Source of the DNA: Gadus chalcogrammus
Lineage: Eukaryota; Chordata; Actinopteri; Gadiformes; Gadidae
Assembly: GCF_026213295.1 (NCBI RefSeq)
Contig: NC_079412.1
Span: forward strand, 8,017,630 to 8,081,629
Direction: 5' to 3'
Length of the DNA: 64,000 nucleotides
In this document: positions 28,430 to 47,699 of the stretch, piece by piece
How positions within the stretch are numbered: position 1 is the first letter of the stretch
How the letters are laid out: the number at the start of each line of letters is the position of its first letter
Notes under the pieces: model-generated
The model's input: the letters and a program-made list of their open reading frames with translations, nothing else
Database searches by the model: none
What the model was told of the DNA's origin: nothing
Program-made: the position numbers and the translations under genes

Positions 28430-31400
28430 CATAACTCTATGGGAGAGCTCACGGCGGGAGACCTTTGTCTTATGAATAACGACCACAATGAAATTTAGGT
28501 TTACATTGGAGGGTTATGATAATGCAGGACAGCAAAGCAACCAAAGGCTTAATTGATGCACAAATAGTACATATACTATCCCCACAGAATACAAGTTCTA
28601 TCCCCACAGAGTATCCCCACAGAGTACACATACTATTTACTTTCCAGCTAAGGTCGTATGTTCTTCTCGAGCCTTATTGCTGTCATATTCTGACTTGTTA
28701 TTTTGCTAACTTGATGGACCTGGCTGACTGCTTGGTGAGGCTTAATCCAAAAGGACAGTTGATTTCTTTACATGTCAGTCCAGTCTGTCATTACAAAAAG
28801 TCATTGACCAGTGTGATACAATTCTCCCATCTCATTAGAAAGGCATGCTCACTTTAACAAGCTGCACCCACTGCCTGTTAGCATTGTCCTAGCTAGAGAA
28901 ACACCCTCCCTTATTCTGTCTCAGTGGCTCACTGACTGACCACTCTAATTATGAAAGCAATATCCAGTCTTTACTCAAAGGACACACGACCAGAGGATGA
29001 GTGAATAGACCATGAATAATGAGTTTTATTGGCTTGGTCTCATGTGCAAAGAGACAAACTGAAACCGAATACAAGCCAGGGGTAGTTTATGAAGAACCAT
29101 GTTTATTGTCTTTAATATTGGTTTATCCCACCACAAATATTTTACATCAACCGATAATGTCATAAACCAATGGAGATTATACTACAAATAATACAACAAT
29201 TATAATGCAATGCAGCCAAAGTAATCAAACGTAGCTGAAGAAATCAAACAACGATAACTATAATACCAATCACATCATGCATATGTAAAAACCTTTCAAA
29301 TATCTTGATCAAACCCTAATGACCAACTAAGCCAATTCATAACAAAGGAGCTAATGAGCTCCCCCAGGAAATGATGACCATAATTGGTACTAAAAGAACT
29401 TGGACGAAATTATATGGTCCGGTATCAGTCGGCTTCCTACTTGCTTTTCCGGCCCTGGGACATCTTTCTGATATAAGTGATACTTTGCAATCTTTCAGAT
29501 ATTGGTGATCAGCTTTGTAACTTTTCAGATGTTAGTAATGAACTTTGTAATAATCTGTATTTGAAATGTTTTGTACTGGTTTTGTTGATGGCTACACTTT
29601 TACACTTTTCGCTTCTTTACATAAAAGCACACAGAATATACTTGGAAAAATATAAATAACACGTCAATAGATTCAAATTTAAATTGTGTTTTGTTAGTCA
29701 ATCTGATGGCATACAACACATTTTAAAGGTTTTAGTTTTCCAATTATCCAATGGAAAGTATATCTAAAACACCTCGGTCCCCATCATTTCACAGATGTAA
29801 CTGGTTGGACACAGTTGTAAGAGGCATGGGCCAGGAAGGGTTGCAGGCAATTTAACAGATATGATGTGGAGGCTGATTGTACGCTGTTTATTGCTCATGC
29901 ATAACCCAGCAAAGAGAGCATTGAAACTCTGTAGCTTGTTAGCACCTCATACTCTTCTATCATAATCTTGTTAATCTCCACTAGTTAGCTTTCTGATGCT
30001 AACTAGCTATGACACCTTTATGTGGAGGAGGGGGAGACAAGGTGTTGCCCTATGAGTGGATGTTTGTTGAAGTAGGATATAAACACTCAGGCCATTCCAA
30101 ACTAATCTGTCTTCCAGCTTTCCCTCATTTTTTAAATCAAACAAAAATTATTGGATTTGACATCCTGACATGGATTTATTGAACAGTGATTGGCTAAGAA
30201 AGCTTGCATCAAACCATATATATATAATGACTTGAACCCAGAACACATCTATCTGTTTATGTCAATATTCTAACTGTAGAGTCACCTTTAGACGGATAAT
30301 AATCTCACTGATTTAGCCTTGGTAAACCTAACAGTACAACTAGCAAATTTTTATAAAATCAGCGACAATGGATGGAGTTGGAATACCCCTCATTTCCAAT
30401 CACATACAATTTATAGACAAATGGCATCCATGGGATTGTAATTATTGACAAAAGTTAATCAAACTAGGAATAAAATCCTATTGAATCCTATACTCTGTCA
30501 CTGCTTTTCTGTCATATAGTCATAGTCATATTTCAAATTCTTGAAGTGGAGGGAGTGGTGAAGAGGGAGGAAACACAGATGAAAAGTCTGATTGCATTCA
30601 TTGTATCAGGGCGATTACAAACAACAGTATGCACTACATCACTGCACCAGATAGGGCAACTGGGGGAACTGATTGCTGCTGTGGGAAACAAGATTCTGAT
30701 GTCAGTTCTCCATCAGGGGCACACAGCCTTCTCCCTTGGATGATGAGCGATAAACAGCCAAAGCGGTTGCTACCAGGAACAAACTCTCCCTGCCATAAAA
30801 TACAGAGTATGAAGAAGGCAGCAGAATGGGTTATTTTCAGTGAATTGGTTTGTGGTAAAAAAAAAACAACAGCACAGAAAGCACTCCAAAACATTCTGGA
30901 TCTCTCTTGGAGTTGTAAAACACCAGGAATACAATCTGCATCAGGAATGTTTCCCGCAAACTGACCACATATATTTTTATGACTCTAGGCCCCTCTGATA
31001 CAGACAAACCATTCATGAACAATGAGATGGCACCTATTGCACGGCCCTAAGCATGAAATTATAACACGTTACCAATAATATTACCATAGCTGATAATTAT
31101 TATTTAAATGATTGATTAATTCTTCTGTTGAATGTATTTTGAAAGCTAATGGAGGGTGACGTAGCTTGTTAAGAAGTGTGTTGTACTCATCCGTGTTCAC
31201 ACATCTTCATCACATTTCACATCCCTCTGGAGCAGGGATGGGCAACTTTCATGATAAAGAGGGCCACATTTTTTATCACAACCATCGGAGGGCCACATGA
31301 CTGCACACTTCAACTAAACGTGAGCTGAGAGAAGCTACATCATTTGAATTTGGTAGATGATTTCCTGTATTCTGGTGCATTTTGGCGATGGCCACTACCT

Positions 31401-34400
31401 AAAAAATCGTCCAGAATCATAACCTATGTACGGTATGTTAATTGAACCAACATACATTAATTTCATGTTTTCCATGCTCAAACAGCAACATGAACATGTC
31501 CAACCAAGTGTCCATACACTATATTCTATATGATATCTGACCTCTCATAGCCCCACCTCTATGCACATCTAGCTATATTCTATATAGCTAACCTCTCTTT
31601 ACCCCTTGGCCTACGAGCTCAGACGTACCTTCTCATCTGAATTGAGTCCAGTCATTGGTAACCCTTCCTTTGACAGTCTTCAATGGGTAAATAAGAAAAA
31701 CAGAAAAACTACAGCTGAAATACTAAGAAGAACCACCACATTTACCCATCCCCTTAACTAGCTACAGTGATGTGGGTTTTAGGTTGGTAATATCTCATCT
31801 GGCCTATATATAATTGATTTAATTAGAATTGCTTACTTCCTCAAACACTAGGCAACAAATACTCTGAAACGTCTCCTCCATTACCCATCAATTCAAGTTA
31901 ATATTGTACCTATCCAAGGTTTATGTTGGTAGCAGCCCAAGTTCAATTCTATAATATCTAGAAATAAAATATTTTTTCTTAAATAGTTATGGTTCATTGC
32001 CATTTATAATTGGTTTATTATATTCAATACTTACCCGGTAACAACCTCTGAAGGGGATTTTCTTTTACTGTCCTGGTGCATCTCCTTAAACACTGGATAC
32101 GTTCTTGCAGATGTTTTTACAATTGACTCAAAAGGTAAGCTGAAGCTGTTCTGTAAAAGGAAGCCTTGTTTGACTCCACATTATTACCGTGTTCCTTGTA
32201 GTAGAGATGTTGTTACATTGTCCATGCAATTACATTGAACTTGTAATCTTGTAATCATATATGTTCCACAAAATTACTAAGTGAAACATGATTATTTACT
32301 AGCTGAAAGTGTACTGAAAAAGGAAAACTTGTATAAGACTTTTTCCCATGTATCCCTTCTGAACTCAAGGTTTAGACCGACTTAATCTTCAGCCAGGTGA
32401 TGCCTTTCATTTAGAACATGCGTGATTGAGAGCTCCATTAGAGTACAGACCGAGGGATTGGCGTCGGACTGTACTTCTCCATGCAGTACATCAATGTTTG
32501 TCAAATGGCACAGAGGGTCAATGAACAAATAAATATCTCACACACCCACCCAAGACTTCCTCTGTCTCATAGGAACATGAGTTTATTTTTTGCAACATTG
32601 TTGAAATACAGGTAATCTCCATCTGCTTGTATTGTGTCATAGTGAACAGTATTTAAACATTATAACTAATAATTAGTGCATTGGTTAACAGTATTCTAGT
32701 TATAAGTATAAGTTAATTATGCTTTTTAGACATCTGAAGCATTTAACAGAAGTCTGCAGTCTCCCTAACTAGAACCATGGCTTTATATGAAAGCTGCTAT
32801 TGATGCCAATATTCCTTGAGATTTGCACATCAATTGAGGTCAGCCACAAGGCACTTGTGTTAGGACTTCACTGATTTCTGAAATGTATGTTTCCTTCTTA
32901 TACATTTGGATACCATTGAAACAAGACAATTCGCTGTAATACATTGTGAAACAGGAATGAACATGAAATTCCCCTATAAGATAAGACATAGCCTGTGTGG
33001 TTATCAGCTGAATGCAAAGCCCATGTCTGTCCACAATCCGGCAGGGTTTGTCCTTTAACGCCTGCAGTGAGGGTGTGTGATGCAATCTGTGGGTGCATTC
33101 AAATCTCTTGAGACCAAGTGTCATCTATGTGCCTTTTGGAGCAACAAAACCAGCTCCCCTTGCCCCCATATGGGTTTGTAATCAGTAGCCCCTGATGTTT
33201 TAGAGACCTCAGTAAACAGCCCTGTTATTCTGAGACCTCAGCCTTCAATAAACGGCCCTGATGCTCTTCAATTCGCAGAGCGAGGTCTTGCTTTGATAAT
33301 CAACAGTCATCAATAATGTAAAAAGGGAATGAATGACTTCCTCGTTCCTGTTAGATCTCTCCCCCCCCCACCCAGCCCCCCGCTCCGCCCTGCAATGGAC
33401 AAATATGATAATAACAGTTCATCACTAAAACATTTCCGGCTTTAACCTTTTGAAATGAGCTGTTTAGATACAGCAATAGGTGAATAGTACGACGGTTGTA
33501 GTCCTCCCGCTCGCTCCTCTTTCAGTCCCTTAGGGGTCGAGAGTCAGTGGAATCCATGGTGTTCCACTGCAGAAATCTCCAACTTCAGATGGCTGTAATA
33601 TACTTGAACTCGTTGTGAAAATATTGATTATATTATGTATCTACACGCTCTTATTGTAAAATCATACTTTATATTATTAACAATCATGCTGTCTGCATTG
33701 TAAAAAGAAAATGCATTTCTGCATCCCAGTGGGTGTTCAATCATAAACTGATCTCTTTATGGACGTCCATTAAGAGACTTAGATTACCACTCAAATTAAA
33801 CAAGATCTATGGGTACTTGGATAGGACTGAATATTGTGATTCATGATAAAGATGTCATATCCTAGATGATGTATTAAAGCTGTAGTTTGTTTTTTGGCTA
33901 ATCCTCGTTGTTGCTCAGAGCTGTCTTCATCAACAGATCAAACAGATCTATTTCCAGAACAAGTTGCAAGATAGACGACCAGCATTGACACCTGTCAGAG
34001 CAATTTAGGAGAGAAGACCATCTTACAATTTCAGACCTTTTAAATTACCAGTGGACACACCTCAGTTATTCTGCAATCGCAGGTTTGAATATTTGTCTGT
34101 CGAGATTATTTGGACATCCAAAGAAAGACTATTTGCAAATAATTTGGCTATCCGAAATGGTTAAATAGGATAGGCATACTATCTGTCTTCATCTTGGTCT
34201 CATATTATTGTGATGTTCCTGCCTTACCTCATTTGCATGTTGTCATTAGAATGCACATACCTTTCTGATAGGAGCAACCATGTATTTAACAGAACAATTG
34301 TCATGCCAAGCAAAAATCTTTTATTTGGTCTAATTAACACCATCTTACATCCCCATCCGTCATACATTTCCCCAAGTGTAGCTGTAGTTGTAGTCATTGT

Positions 34401-35290
34401 AGCAAAAAACATTTACAATAAATTGTCATGCAACCCACGAAACATGAAGGTTGGATGTCAGCCATGAAGTTTGGGTTGACGCCGATGTTAAGGGATTATG
34501 TCAATGTTTTTCTACATCGATAATTCAAGTCTTTTAAGTGACCCAAAAGGGAAGGAAATCCAGACTACAATTTTTTTCCATTTAGATTCCACTTGGGTTT
34601 TGGATTGTCAGTGCCGTTAATGCTTCTTCATAATAGTTAACTACTTTAATGGCACCCACAATCGAAAAGCCAAATGAAATCTAGTTTGAAAAAGTGTGTA
34701 GTTCAGCGGTGGTCTGTATTCATGGACGTACACATACAAAACTTGATTATATCGAGGCACATTCATTAGGAGTCAATTGTTGTTGCAATACCAGTCGAAC
34801 AGATATCTCGCCGCATACCGAACGTCTTGTGATCTTAGCGAGATGGCTGCCGATATCGCCTAAACTCCTCTGTGGTATGACAAACTAGAGGTGCAGCTTT
34901 TCCTTTAATGACATAGAAAAGAAAGATTAGAAAGAAAATAAAACTGAAAACTTTTTTTTGCATGCTTCCATATTGTGTTATAATGCAAGCTGCATTGATT
35001 ATTGCATTGTTCATAGAAAGTCATATTTGTGACAAAAGCTTTCTCCCTTATGAAATATTAGATAAGTTAATTCATCTGTTGATGTCTTTAATGATCATCA
35101 CAAAAGTAGGAAGTGATTAGCAAACTCTGAGTAGCAAACCCAGATGTATATATATCTTTGAAAATCACGCATGGAAATGTACATAAAAAAATTTGTTGCA
35201 TCGATAATCGCTTCAGAATCGAATCGTTGACCTCATAATCGGAATCGAATCGAATAGTGAGGTGCCAAGAGATTCCCACCCCTAATTTCA
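28430..35290. other. AT-rich intergenic region without recognised genes
   Basis: Short ORFs only, none resembling a known protein, and few microsatellites. Transposon traces: a sequence beginning CAGGGATGGGCAAC at about 31233 and a degenerate GAATCGAATCG/GATTCCCACCCCTA stretch at 35195-35285. Confidence 0.55.
31233..31420 (+). mobile_element. hAT-like (Charlie-type) end fragment
   Basis: CAGGGATGGGCAACTTTCATG followed by GAGGGCCACA repeats resembles the end of hAT elements of the type that flanks 'gggccacat' sequence in fish. No matching right end was found, so it is a fragment at best. Confidence 0.4.
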
Positions 35291-35349
35291 CGGGACGCTA
35301 GACTGACCCCACCCAAGAGCTTAGCTGTCTTCAGCAACCCACAAGTCAA

Positions 35350-37560
35350 TCACAAAATCTGTGAGGTGTAGAGGAAGCAGGCGCTGCCGTTGGAGACGCC
35401 TTGGGAGCTCCCCCACGGCGACAATCGCAGGGTTGGCCGCTCGGGGCTGGTCCTGAGCTCCCGATACCTACCACCAGGGGCCGGTAAGGGGCGAGCTGGA
35501 CGAAGTGGGGAGCCCCCAACCAGTTCTGCTTTACCAGCTGCACCCTGTACGCTACATCTTATAACTTTAAAGGGCCCGCCCATTGGCTCGACAGCTTGGG
35601 GGAGATGCCCTTCTTCCTCTACGGAAAATTGACCCACATCTGGGCCTGGTTGCAAAGTTCTTTCCTCTGCAGCGAGTGTCCCTTTCCCGGAAATGTTGGA
35701 GGTATCCCAAGCCAGGCTACCCCGGGCCAGAGATGCCTTTAGGCCCTGCCCCCCGATGGCCTCAATCCATCGGGCTAGCTGGCCCTCCGGCTCCGTAAAG
35801 TTCAGGAGCCAGGAGAGGGAAGCGTGGTCAGTGTGCAGGAGGAACTTTCCCCCATAGAGGTAGTATTTACTCTCTGGTCGGCTGAGAGAGCAGCTGTAGT
35901 AGGAGACAACGTGCTCACCGTGCTCCCCCTCCTGAGACAGTACCGCATCAAGACCTACATTGCTGGCATCTTGATGGCGTCTTGGTGGACCCCCAAATGG
36001 TCGTTTTGGGGTCTGGATAGGCCAGCTTGGGGGCCTCGATGGGCGCTGCCCGGGCGTTACAAAGGCAGTTGCACAGTCTTCCCACTGACACACCTGGCCC
36101 CTTTCTTGGTAAGTCGATGCTGAGGCCGGCGATGGTGGCAAAGACCTTGACAAACTGTCAGTAGTATGAGGCCAGGCCCAGGAAGCTTCTCAGTTCAGCA
36201 ATGTTCTGGGGGCCGGGCCAGTCCCTTACCGCAGCGACTTTGAAGGGTCCGTGGCCAACCCCTCACCACTGACTACGCGGCCCAGGAAGGCGATCTCCCG
36301 CCGAATAGGTGACCATTACTGGGGTGGAGGCATAGGCCGGCCTGGCAGAAGTGCAAAAGATGTCCCTCAGATTACCTAGGGTGTCCTCGAACTCGACAGC
36401 GTCTACAAGTAAGTCGTTGAGGTAGACAACACAGCTGCCTCGAGGGATTCGAGGACTCTTTCCATGAAGCGTTCAAAGGTAGCCTTGACGTTACACAGGC
36501 CGAAAGACATGACCTTGAACTGCCAAACCCTCTGGCCGATGGAGAAGGCAGTTTTGGGACGGGCCTCCGTGTCAGCTCCACCTGCCAGTAGCCACTGCGG
36601 AGGACAAGGAGGCTGAACCAATTGGACCCCGTCATGTGATCAAGGGCATTTTCGATGCAGGGCAGCGGCTAGGAGTCTTTGAGGGTGACATTGTTGAGGC
36701 TACGATAGTCTACGCAGAAAGCCATGTTCCGTCCTTTTTTCCAGACTAGCTATGGCTGCCCACTGACTACTGGATGGTTCGATGAGGCCCGCCACCGCCA
36801 TCTCCCGGATCTTCTGCTCAGCGAGATGCAGACGACGGTCGCGGAGGCGGATGGGCCGAGCATTGCCGATGTCGATGTCGTGTTACACCAATTTGGTGCG
36901 TGTGCAGTCCTCATCCTTGGTAGCAAAGATGTCAGGGAACGCCTCCATCAGTTCTTGCAGCTGGCACCTATGGTCAGCCTCCAGACCCTCCCAGCTCCTG
37001 GGAGGGTCTGGAGGTCATCAACGGCATGCCGGGTCGTAGCTGACGGTGGTGACGTGGAGGATCCCTCAACTTCTGATGGCGATGTGGAGGTCCCCCGGCC
37101 TGCAGGCATTGACCTGGAGGACCCGGGCTGCTGGAGGAGGTGTGGAGGACCCCCGGGTTGTCGACATGGCGGACCCCCGGGCTGCTGGTGGGGAAGTGGA
37201 GGACCCCCGGGCTGCTGGTGGGGATGTGGAGGACCCCGGGGCTGCTGGTGGGGATGTGGAGGACCCCCGGGCTGCTGGTGGGGATGTGGAGGACCCCCGG
37301 GCTGCTGGTGGGGAAGTGGAGGACCCCCGGGCTGCTGGTGGGGGAGTGGAGGACCCCCGGGCTGCTGGTGGGGATGTGGGAATCTATTGTTCCTCACTGC
37401 TGGTGTGAGTGAGTGGGTGAGTGTCACTGCCCCTGTGCCCAGGTCCAAAGCTTGGACCTGGGTGATAGCATTAAGTTGAGCAACTAGCCAAACCTGAATG
37501 AGGTAGGTCTCAATGGGCTCCTCTCCACCAAATCGGGGCAATTTAAAAGTACTCCGTCAG
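35350..37560 (-). mobile_element. Degenerate Ty3/gypsy LTR retrotransposon (gag-like, RT, RNase H)
   Basis: Read on the minus strand: a gag-like stretch starting PRFGGEEPIETYLIQ (37541), a proline-rich repeat, reverse transcriptase at about 36930-36380, then RNase H at about 36100-35730. The RT shows IREMAVAGLIEPSSSQWAA, LRSGYWQVEL and FGLCNVKATFERFMERVL in different frames. The RNase H part shows ASNVGLDAVLSQ, SRPESKYYLYGGKFL and TDHASLSWLLNF. Stops and frameshifts break all domains, no integrase or paired LTRs were seen, and it cannot be functional. Confidence 0.85.
37040..37380 (-). repeat. 30-bp minisatellite coding a proline-rich decapeptide
   Basis: Seven near-identical 30-bp units (GGACCCCCGGGCTGCTGGTG + GGGATGTGGA) fill 37171-37380 exactly, with diverged copies back to about 37040. 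On the minus strand they read in frame as PPHPHQQPGG-type decapeptides inside the gag-like ORF 36948-37541. Confidence 0.9.
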
Positions 37561-38590
37561 GCCCCATCTGCTGGTCGTGTTAGCGGGAAGGCACTCTGAC
37601 ACTCTGTTTGGTCTGGTAATTTTCTTTCCCCGTGGCCTTCCTTGCCCCGCGGTTCGAGACTTGTAGGCGCTCCAGAAATTCCTCCATCTCCCCTGATTGT
37701 ATTCTCTGCATCACGCTTCTTACACCAATTTAGCAAGCGACAAGGTGACATGCAGAATGACTCAAAAGAGAGTTTGGGAATCTTATTTCCCCTTCTTCTC
37801 CCACCTATCCAAACCTTCTCGCAGGAAAAAGCTGAAACTCCCCTTTCGGTTGCGACCATTCCCCAGGACGCTACACTATTTAGGGTGCGCTTTTTTTAAA
37901 TATTGAAAATGCACATCCGGAGCAACATTTTACATTACATTACATACACGTTTCGGTACAACAGTGTTTATATGGGGGCCACCCACAAATACTTTGGATT
38001 GGTTCTGCAATGAATGTTTTTTTTATAAACTCTCTAAACATTTCCCCCCAGTTTTAGCGAGATTCTCAACATCCTTTAGTGGAGCATTTAAAGACTCTCG
38101 CGTGTTGACGTGACATCTTATCCTACTGTTTAATGTCTTCCTATGACGGCTTGATAGTACTATGTTAATCGGTCATGTTAATTGAATGATTTTTAAATTG
38201 GCTTTAAAAGGGAAATGCACTGCTGCGGAGCCGGGAGGATATTTCAAGAAGGCCAAGAGAAGAGACATAAACATCACTCATACGCAATGGGAAATAAATA
38301 TAATCCATACATGGCAACGTTTATCTATTGGTCTTAAAGTGCTGTTAGTTGGTATACTTTTTTATGTAATAATAGCATGGATAGGCTATCCAGTATGGCC
38401 ATAACTAAACTGACTCATGCGCAGGATATTGTATTATCTATTGTTTTCGGCAACAGAACGCAGGCGCTTTACGCAGCACGATCTTCCGAGAGAGTGGAAC
38501 AAATGCGCATGGAGCCAGCGCGTGGTGAGAACCATTACCCCCCACCTACGCATCGCTGATTGGCGTTACGCAGGTAGCCGGTTATCATTT

Positions 38591-38596
38591 TATAAA
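38591..38596 (+). promoter_or_regulatory. TATA box of tac3a
   Basis: TATAAA about 30 bp before the presumed first exon, in the context TTATCATTTTATAAACCAAAGG. Position inferred from the splice donor at 38709 and the downstream gene. Confidence 0.6.
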
Positions 38597-38619
38597 CCAA
38601 AGGGTGGACCTCTCCCTCA

Positions 38620-40320
38620 GTCCTCTCCTGATCTCACTGCAGGATCTACTGCTCACAACTCCACGCCTGGACCCTTTGCCACCCAGTTGTCAGCTCAACA
38701 GAACGCAGGTAGGCATTGATTGGTTTGTAGAACCGGAGTTGGATTTTGAACTTAGGGTAGACGTATTGTTATGCTCATCTGGATAAATATACAATTAAAA
38801 TAAATACAGAATGAGATGTTTTTCATATTTTAACGAAATCGTATGAACGTGCCATGCGCTATTACGCATGGAGCGCAATGCGCGCAAAATGCCACAGGTT
38901 CAACGCATTAGATACTGATAAGAAACAGTGGCTTGAATTAATCTTGAAAAGTGTTTTACGTTAAATAAGGTAAATTAAGCTAATGTTTCTGTACAGGCAG
39001 AGCAAAGAAGATGCGAATAAGTTTGGTGCTGGTCACTCTGTTTCTTGTTATGAAACTCCGATCCACCCAATCCAGATGTGAGGAGCCTGGATCGCGTAGA
39101 CCCCTCTCAGACGTAGGTGTCAAGACTTGCAGATTACAACTGTAGCTTGTCAATGTGTCATCAACAAAATGTGAAAATGTATCTCGTTTTCTTGTCGTCA
39201 TTTCAACAGCCCAGTTTAGTGAACAGGCGGAACATTGCGAGGAGGTCCAGTGATTTGGATTATGACAGTTTTGTGGGACTGATGGGCAGGAGAAACACAG
39301 AGGGTGAGTCTGGAGCTTTTGCCTACACATATTAGGATAAAAAAAAAGGACATTCATTTAAATTAATATAATGACAAAAGCCTACTGAGATGTAGTTCAG
39401 TGTTTTATATATATATATATATATATATCATCAAAACCATTTAAACATAGATATAGTATATAATTGTGTACAAATATATCGATTATTTAACTATATCAAC
39501 GGATTCTTTCTTTTGGATCATTACAGCGGCAAATGAATTACCGTCGGCAAATAAAAGTAAGGTTTACATTTTTTGCAATACATTCGTTTTTCTGGTCGAA
39601 GCCACTGAATTGATATGATATTGCAAATATTTCTGACAGGGGAGATGCACGACATCTTCGTTGGTCTTATGGGACGGAGAAACTCAGAGACAGGTGATCT
39701 TAATTAATAATGGTTTTACTGGTCAGGTGTTACAGATAAAGCATGACCTCTGTGTCCTGTTCAAACTGTTCTTCTATGTGAAGGTGTGTTTATCGCTCCC
39801 GCAGATGATGGTCCATGGAGGAAAACGGACCCGGAGAGAAGGGGAGTCTTCCTGAATAAGTGTAGACTCCGGTAGGCATAGTGTTGTCATTAAAGAATAA
39901 ATGCCGTATTATAAAATGTCTTACTTCCTCTAGGCTAACGTTACAGAGATGTCTGCTCGTCTTGAACTAGAATTGTATCATCTGTTCCAAAGGCCTAAAT
40001 TATAATCAAAATATGTTTAATTGGTGGTCATTGTTTCCAGGTTTCGGCGTGGATTTTGATCCTGCCTTTCAGAGTACATCTCATCTGGCTAAGATGACAC
40101 CTCATTACCGAGCATACGAAATGCAAATGTCTCTGAACATGGCACGGGATATTTTACAATACAACCATCCGGATTGTTTATGGCTGCTGTTGTGTTACAT
40201 GTTTGTAGCCTATATGAATGATCTGAACAACAAGCGTTGTTTAGAATTGAAACATGAATCGAATTAATTTATTTATCTTATTCCATGCAATTAAAATAAA
40301 CCATTTTGTAAATAATGGAA
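38620..40320 (+). CDS. tac3a: Tachykinin 3 precursor (neurokinin B and neurokinin B-related peptide); coding 39011-40059
   Basis: Neuropeptide precursor; in fish and mammals neurokinin B acts through NK3 receptors in control of reproduction. Exons: non-coding ~38620-38708, then 38997-39112 (ATG 39011), 39210-39303, 39527-39556, 39640-39693, 39805-39871 and 40041 onward, stop 40057-40059, all with AG/GT sites and matching phases; 121 aa. Residues 1-20 form a hydrophobic signal peptide (MRISLVLVTLFLVMK). Two tachykinin units each end FVGLM-GRR (amidation glycine plus dibasic site): SSDLDYDSFVGLM after an ARR site, and EMHDIFVGLM after KR. The second equals my memory of zebrafish NKBa, and two units fit fish tac3a rather than tac1 or tac4. 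PolyA signal AATAAA at 40295-40300. Alternative end: reading through the last donor gives TAG at 39873. Confidence 0.93.
40295..40300 (+). terminator. PolyA signal of tac3a
   Basis: AATAAA in TTAAAATAAACC about 240 bp after the stop codon. Confidence 0.75.
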
Positions 40321-40892
40321 TATGATATTTTGTTTGATTATTGATAATGCAATCGTGTTGACTCACTTTACTAACACTACTGAAATTGCTGACAAAGCAT
40401 TTATCTACAAAAATATCTTGGAAGGACTTAAGAGCAATTCATGATATATCATATGTATATACGCCAAAACATTATTACAACAAAGGTTGTTAGCTCGGGT
40501 CAGATGGAAGTCGTTGTGGTTATTAACGCGTCACATTTTCTTCTACCCCCATATGTTAAATAGATATAACCATATTCATTGATGAGCTTGCTTTCTTCAT
40601 AAGAGGCTCACATTATGGAACACAAGCTAAATCCTTCCTGTGAAATTGTTCGCAATGTTTTCAACAGATAAGGTGTTATGACCTGGTAATAATTCTATCT
40701 AAAACCTTTTGTACTTAAGCATCAAACACAACACAAATAAATTGGGTGTGGGTAAAAGGTTTCTGACAATTATAAAAACTGTATATCCATAGGATATCCA
40801 AAAGGCATCAAGATAAATGTTTACATGATCGTTAAAATTGATGTCCATCAAGAGAGGAGTTAACGTATTTTTTGTTTAGGATAGTTAGAGTT

Positions 40893-40894
<2 letters not shown>

Positions 40895-40939
<45 letters not shown>

Positions 40940-40959
40940 ACACACACACACACACACAC

Positions 40960-41009
<50 letters not shown>
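40895..41009. repeat. (CA)n microsatellite
   Basis: CA run with CCCA and ACAACA interruptions between tac3a and c1galt1 (tail-to-tail genes). Confidence 0.96.
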
Positions 41010-41012
<3 letters not shown>

Positions 41013-41337
41013 ATGTCTCTATCCTGATATATCCAGGACATCACCGTCGAACCCTGTCTTCATGAGAACTGTCAGCGGCTGTTGGGAAACAAAAGAAGAT
41101 AAAGTTTTGTTGACTGATAGTCTTGTTCACTATAGACCACAAACTGTTGATTCACACCTCATTGCATGGAATATCACAATTGCATTTAGCTAAATCAATT
41201 TCGGTCAAAAGTTCTTCAATGTCCATTTGCAGTCGATCAAAGTTCCTGGTGTGTCTTCATCCGCGCTGCGTCGCCAGGGGAGAAGTGATTCTGAAGTGCG
41301 TCTTTCGGCTTGTGTATTGTGCACCAGCAGCGCTAAC

Positions 41338-47696
<6,359 letters not shown>

Positions 47697-47699
47697 GGT

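Noticed and set aside
36724..37479. 251-aa Gly/Cys/Trp-rich plus-strand ORF
   Set aside because: Antisense shadow of the gypsy gag-like region and its 30-bp repeat.
35350..37560. Considered as an endogenous retrovirus
   Set aside because: RT and RNase H motifs and the absence of any envelope-like frame fit a Ty3/gypsy retrotransposon.
38620..40320. Peptide precursor considered as tac1 or tac4
   Set aside because: Two FVGLM units with EMHDIFVGLM match neurokinin B precursors; tac1 would carry substance P-type FFGLM or FYGLM peptides.
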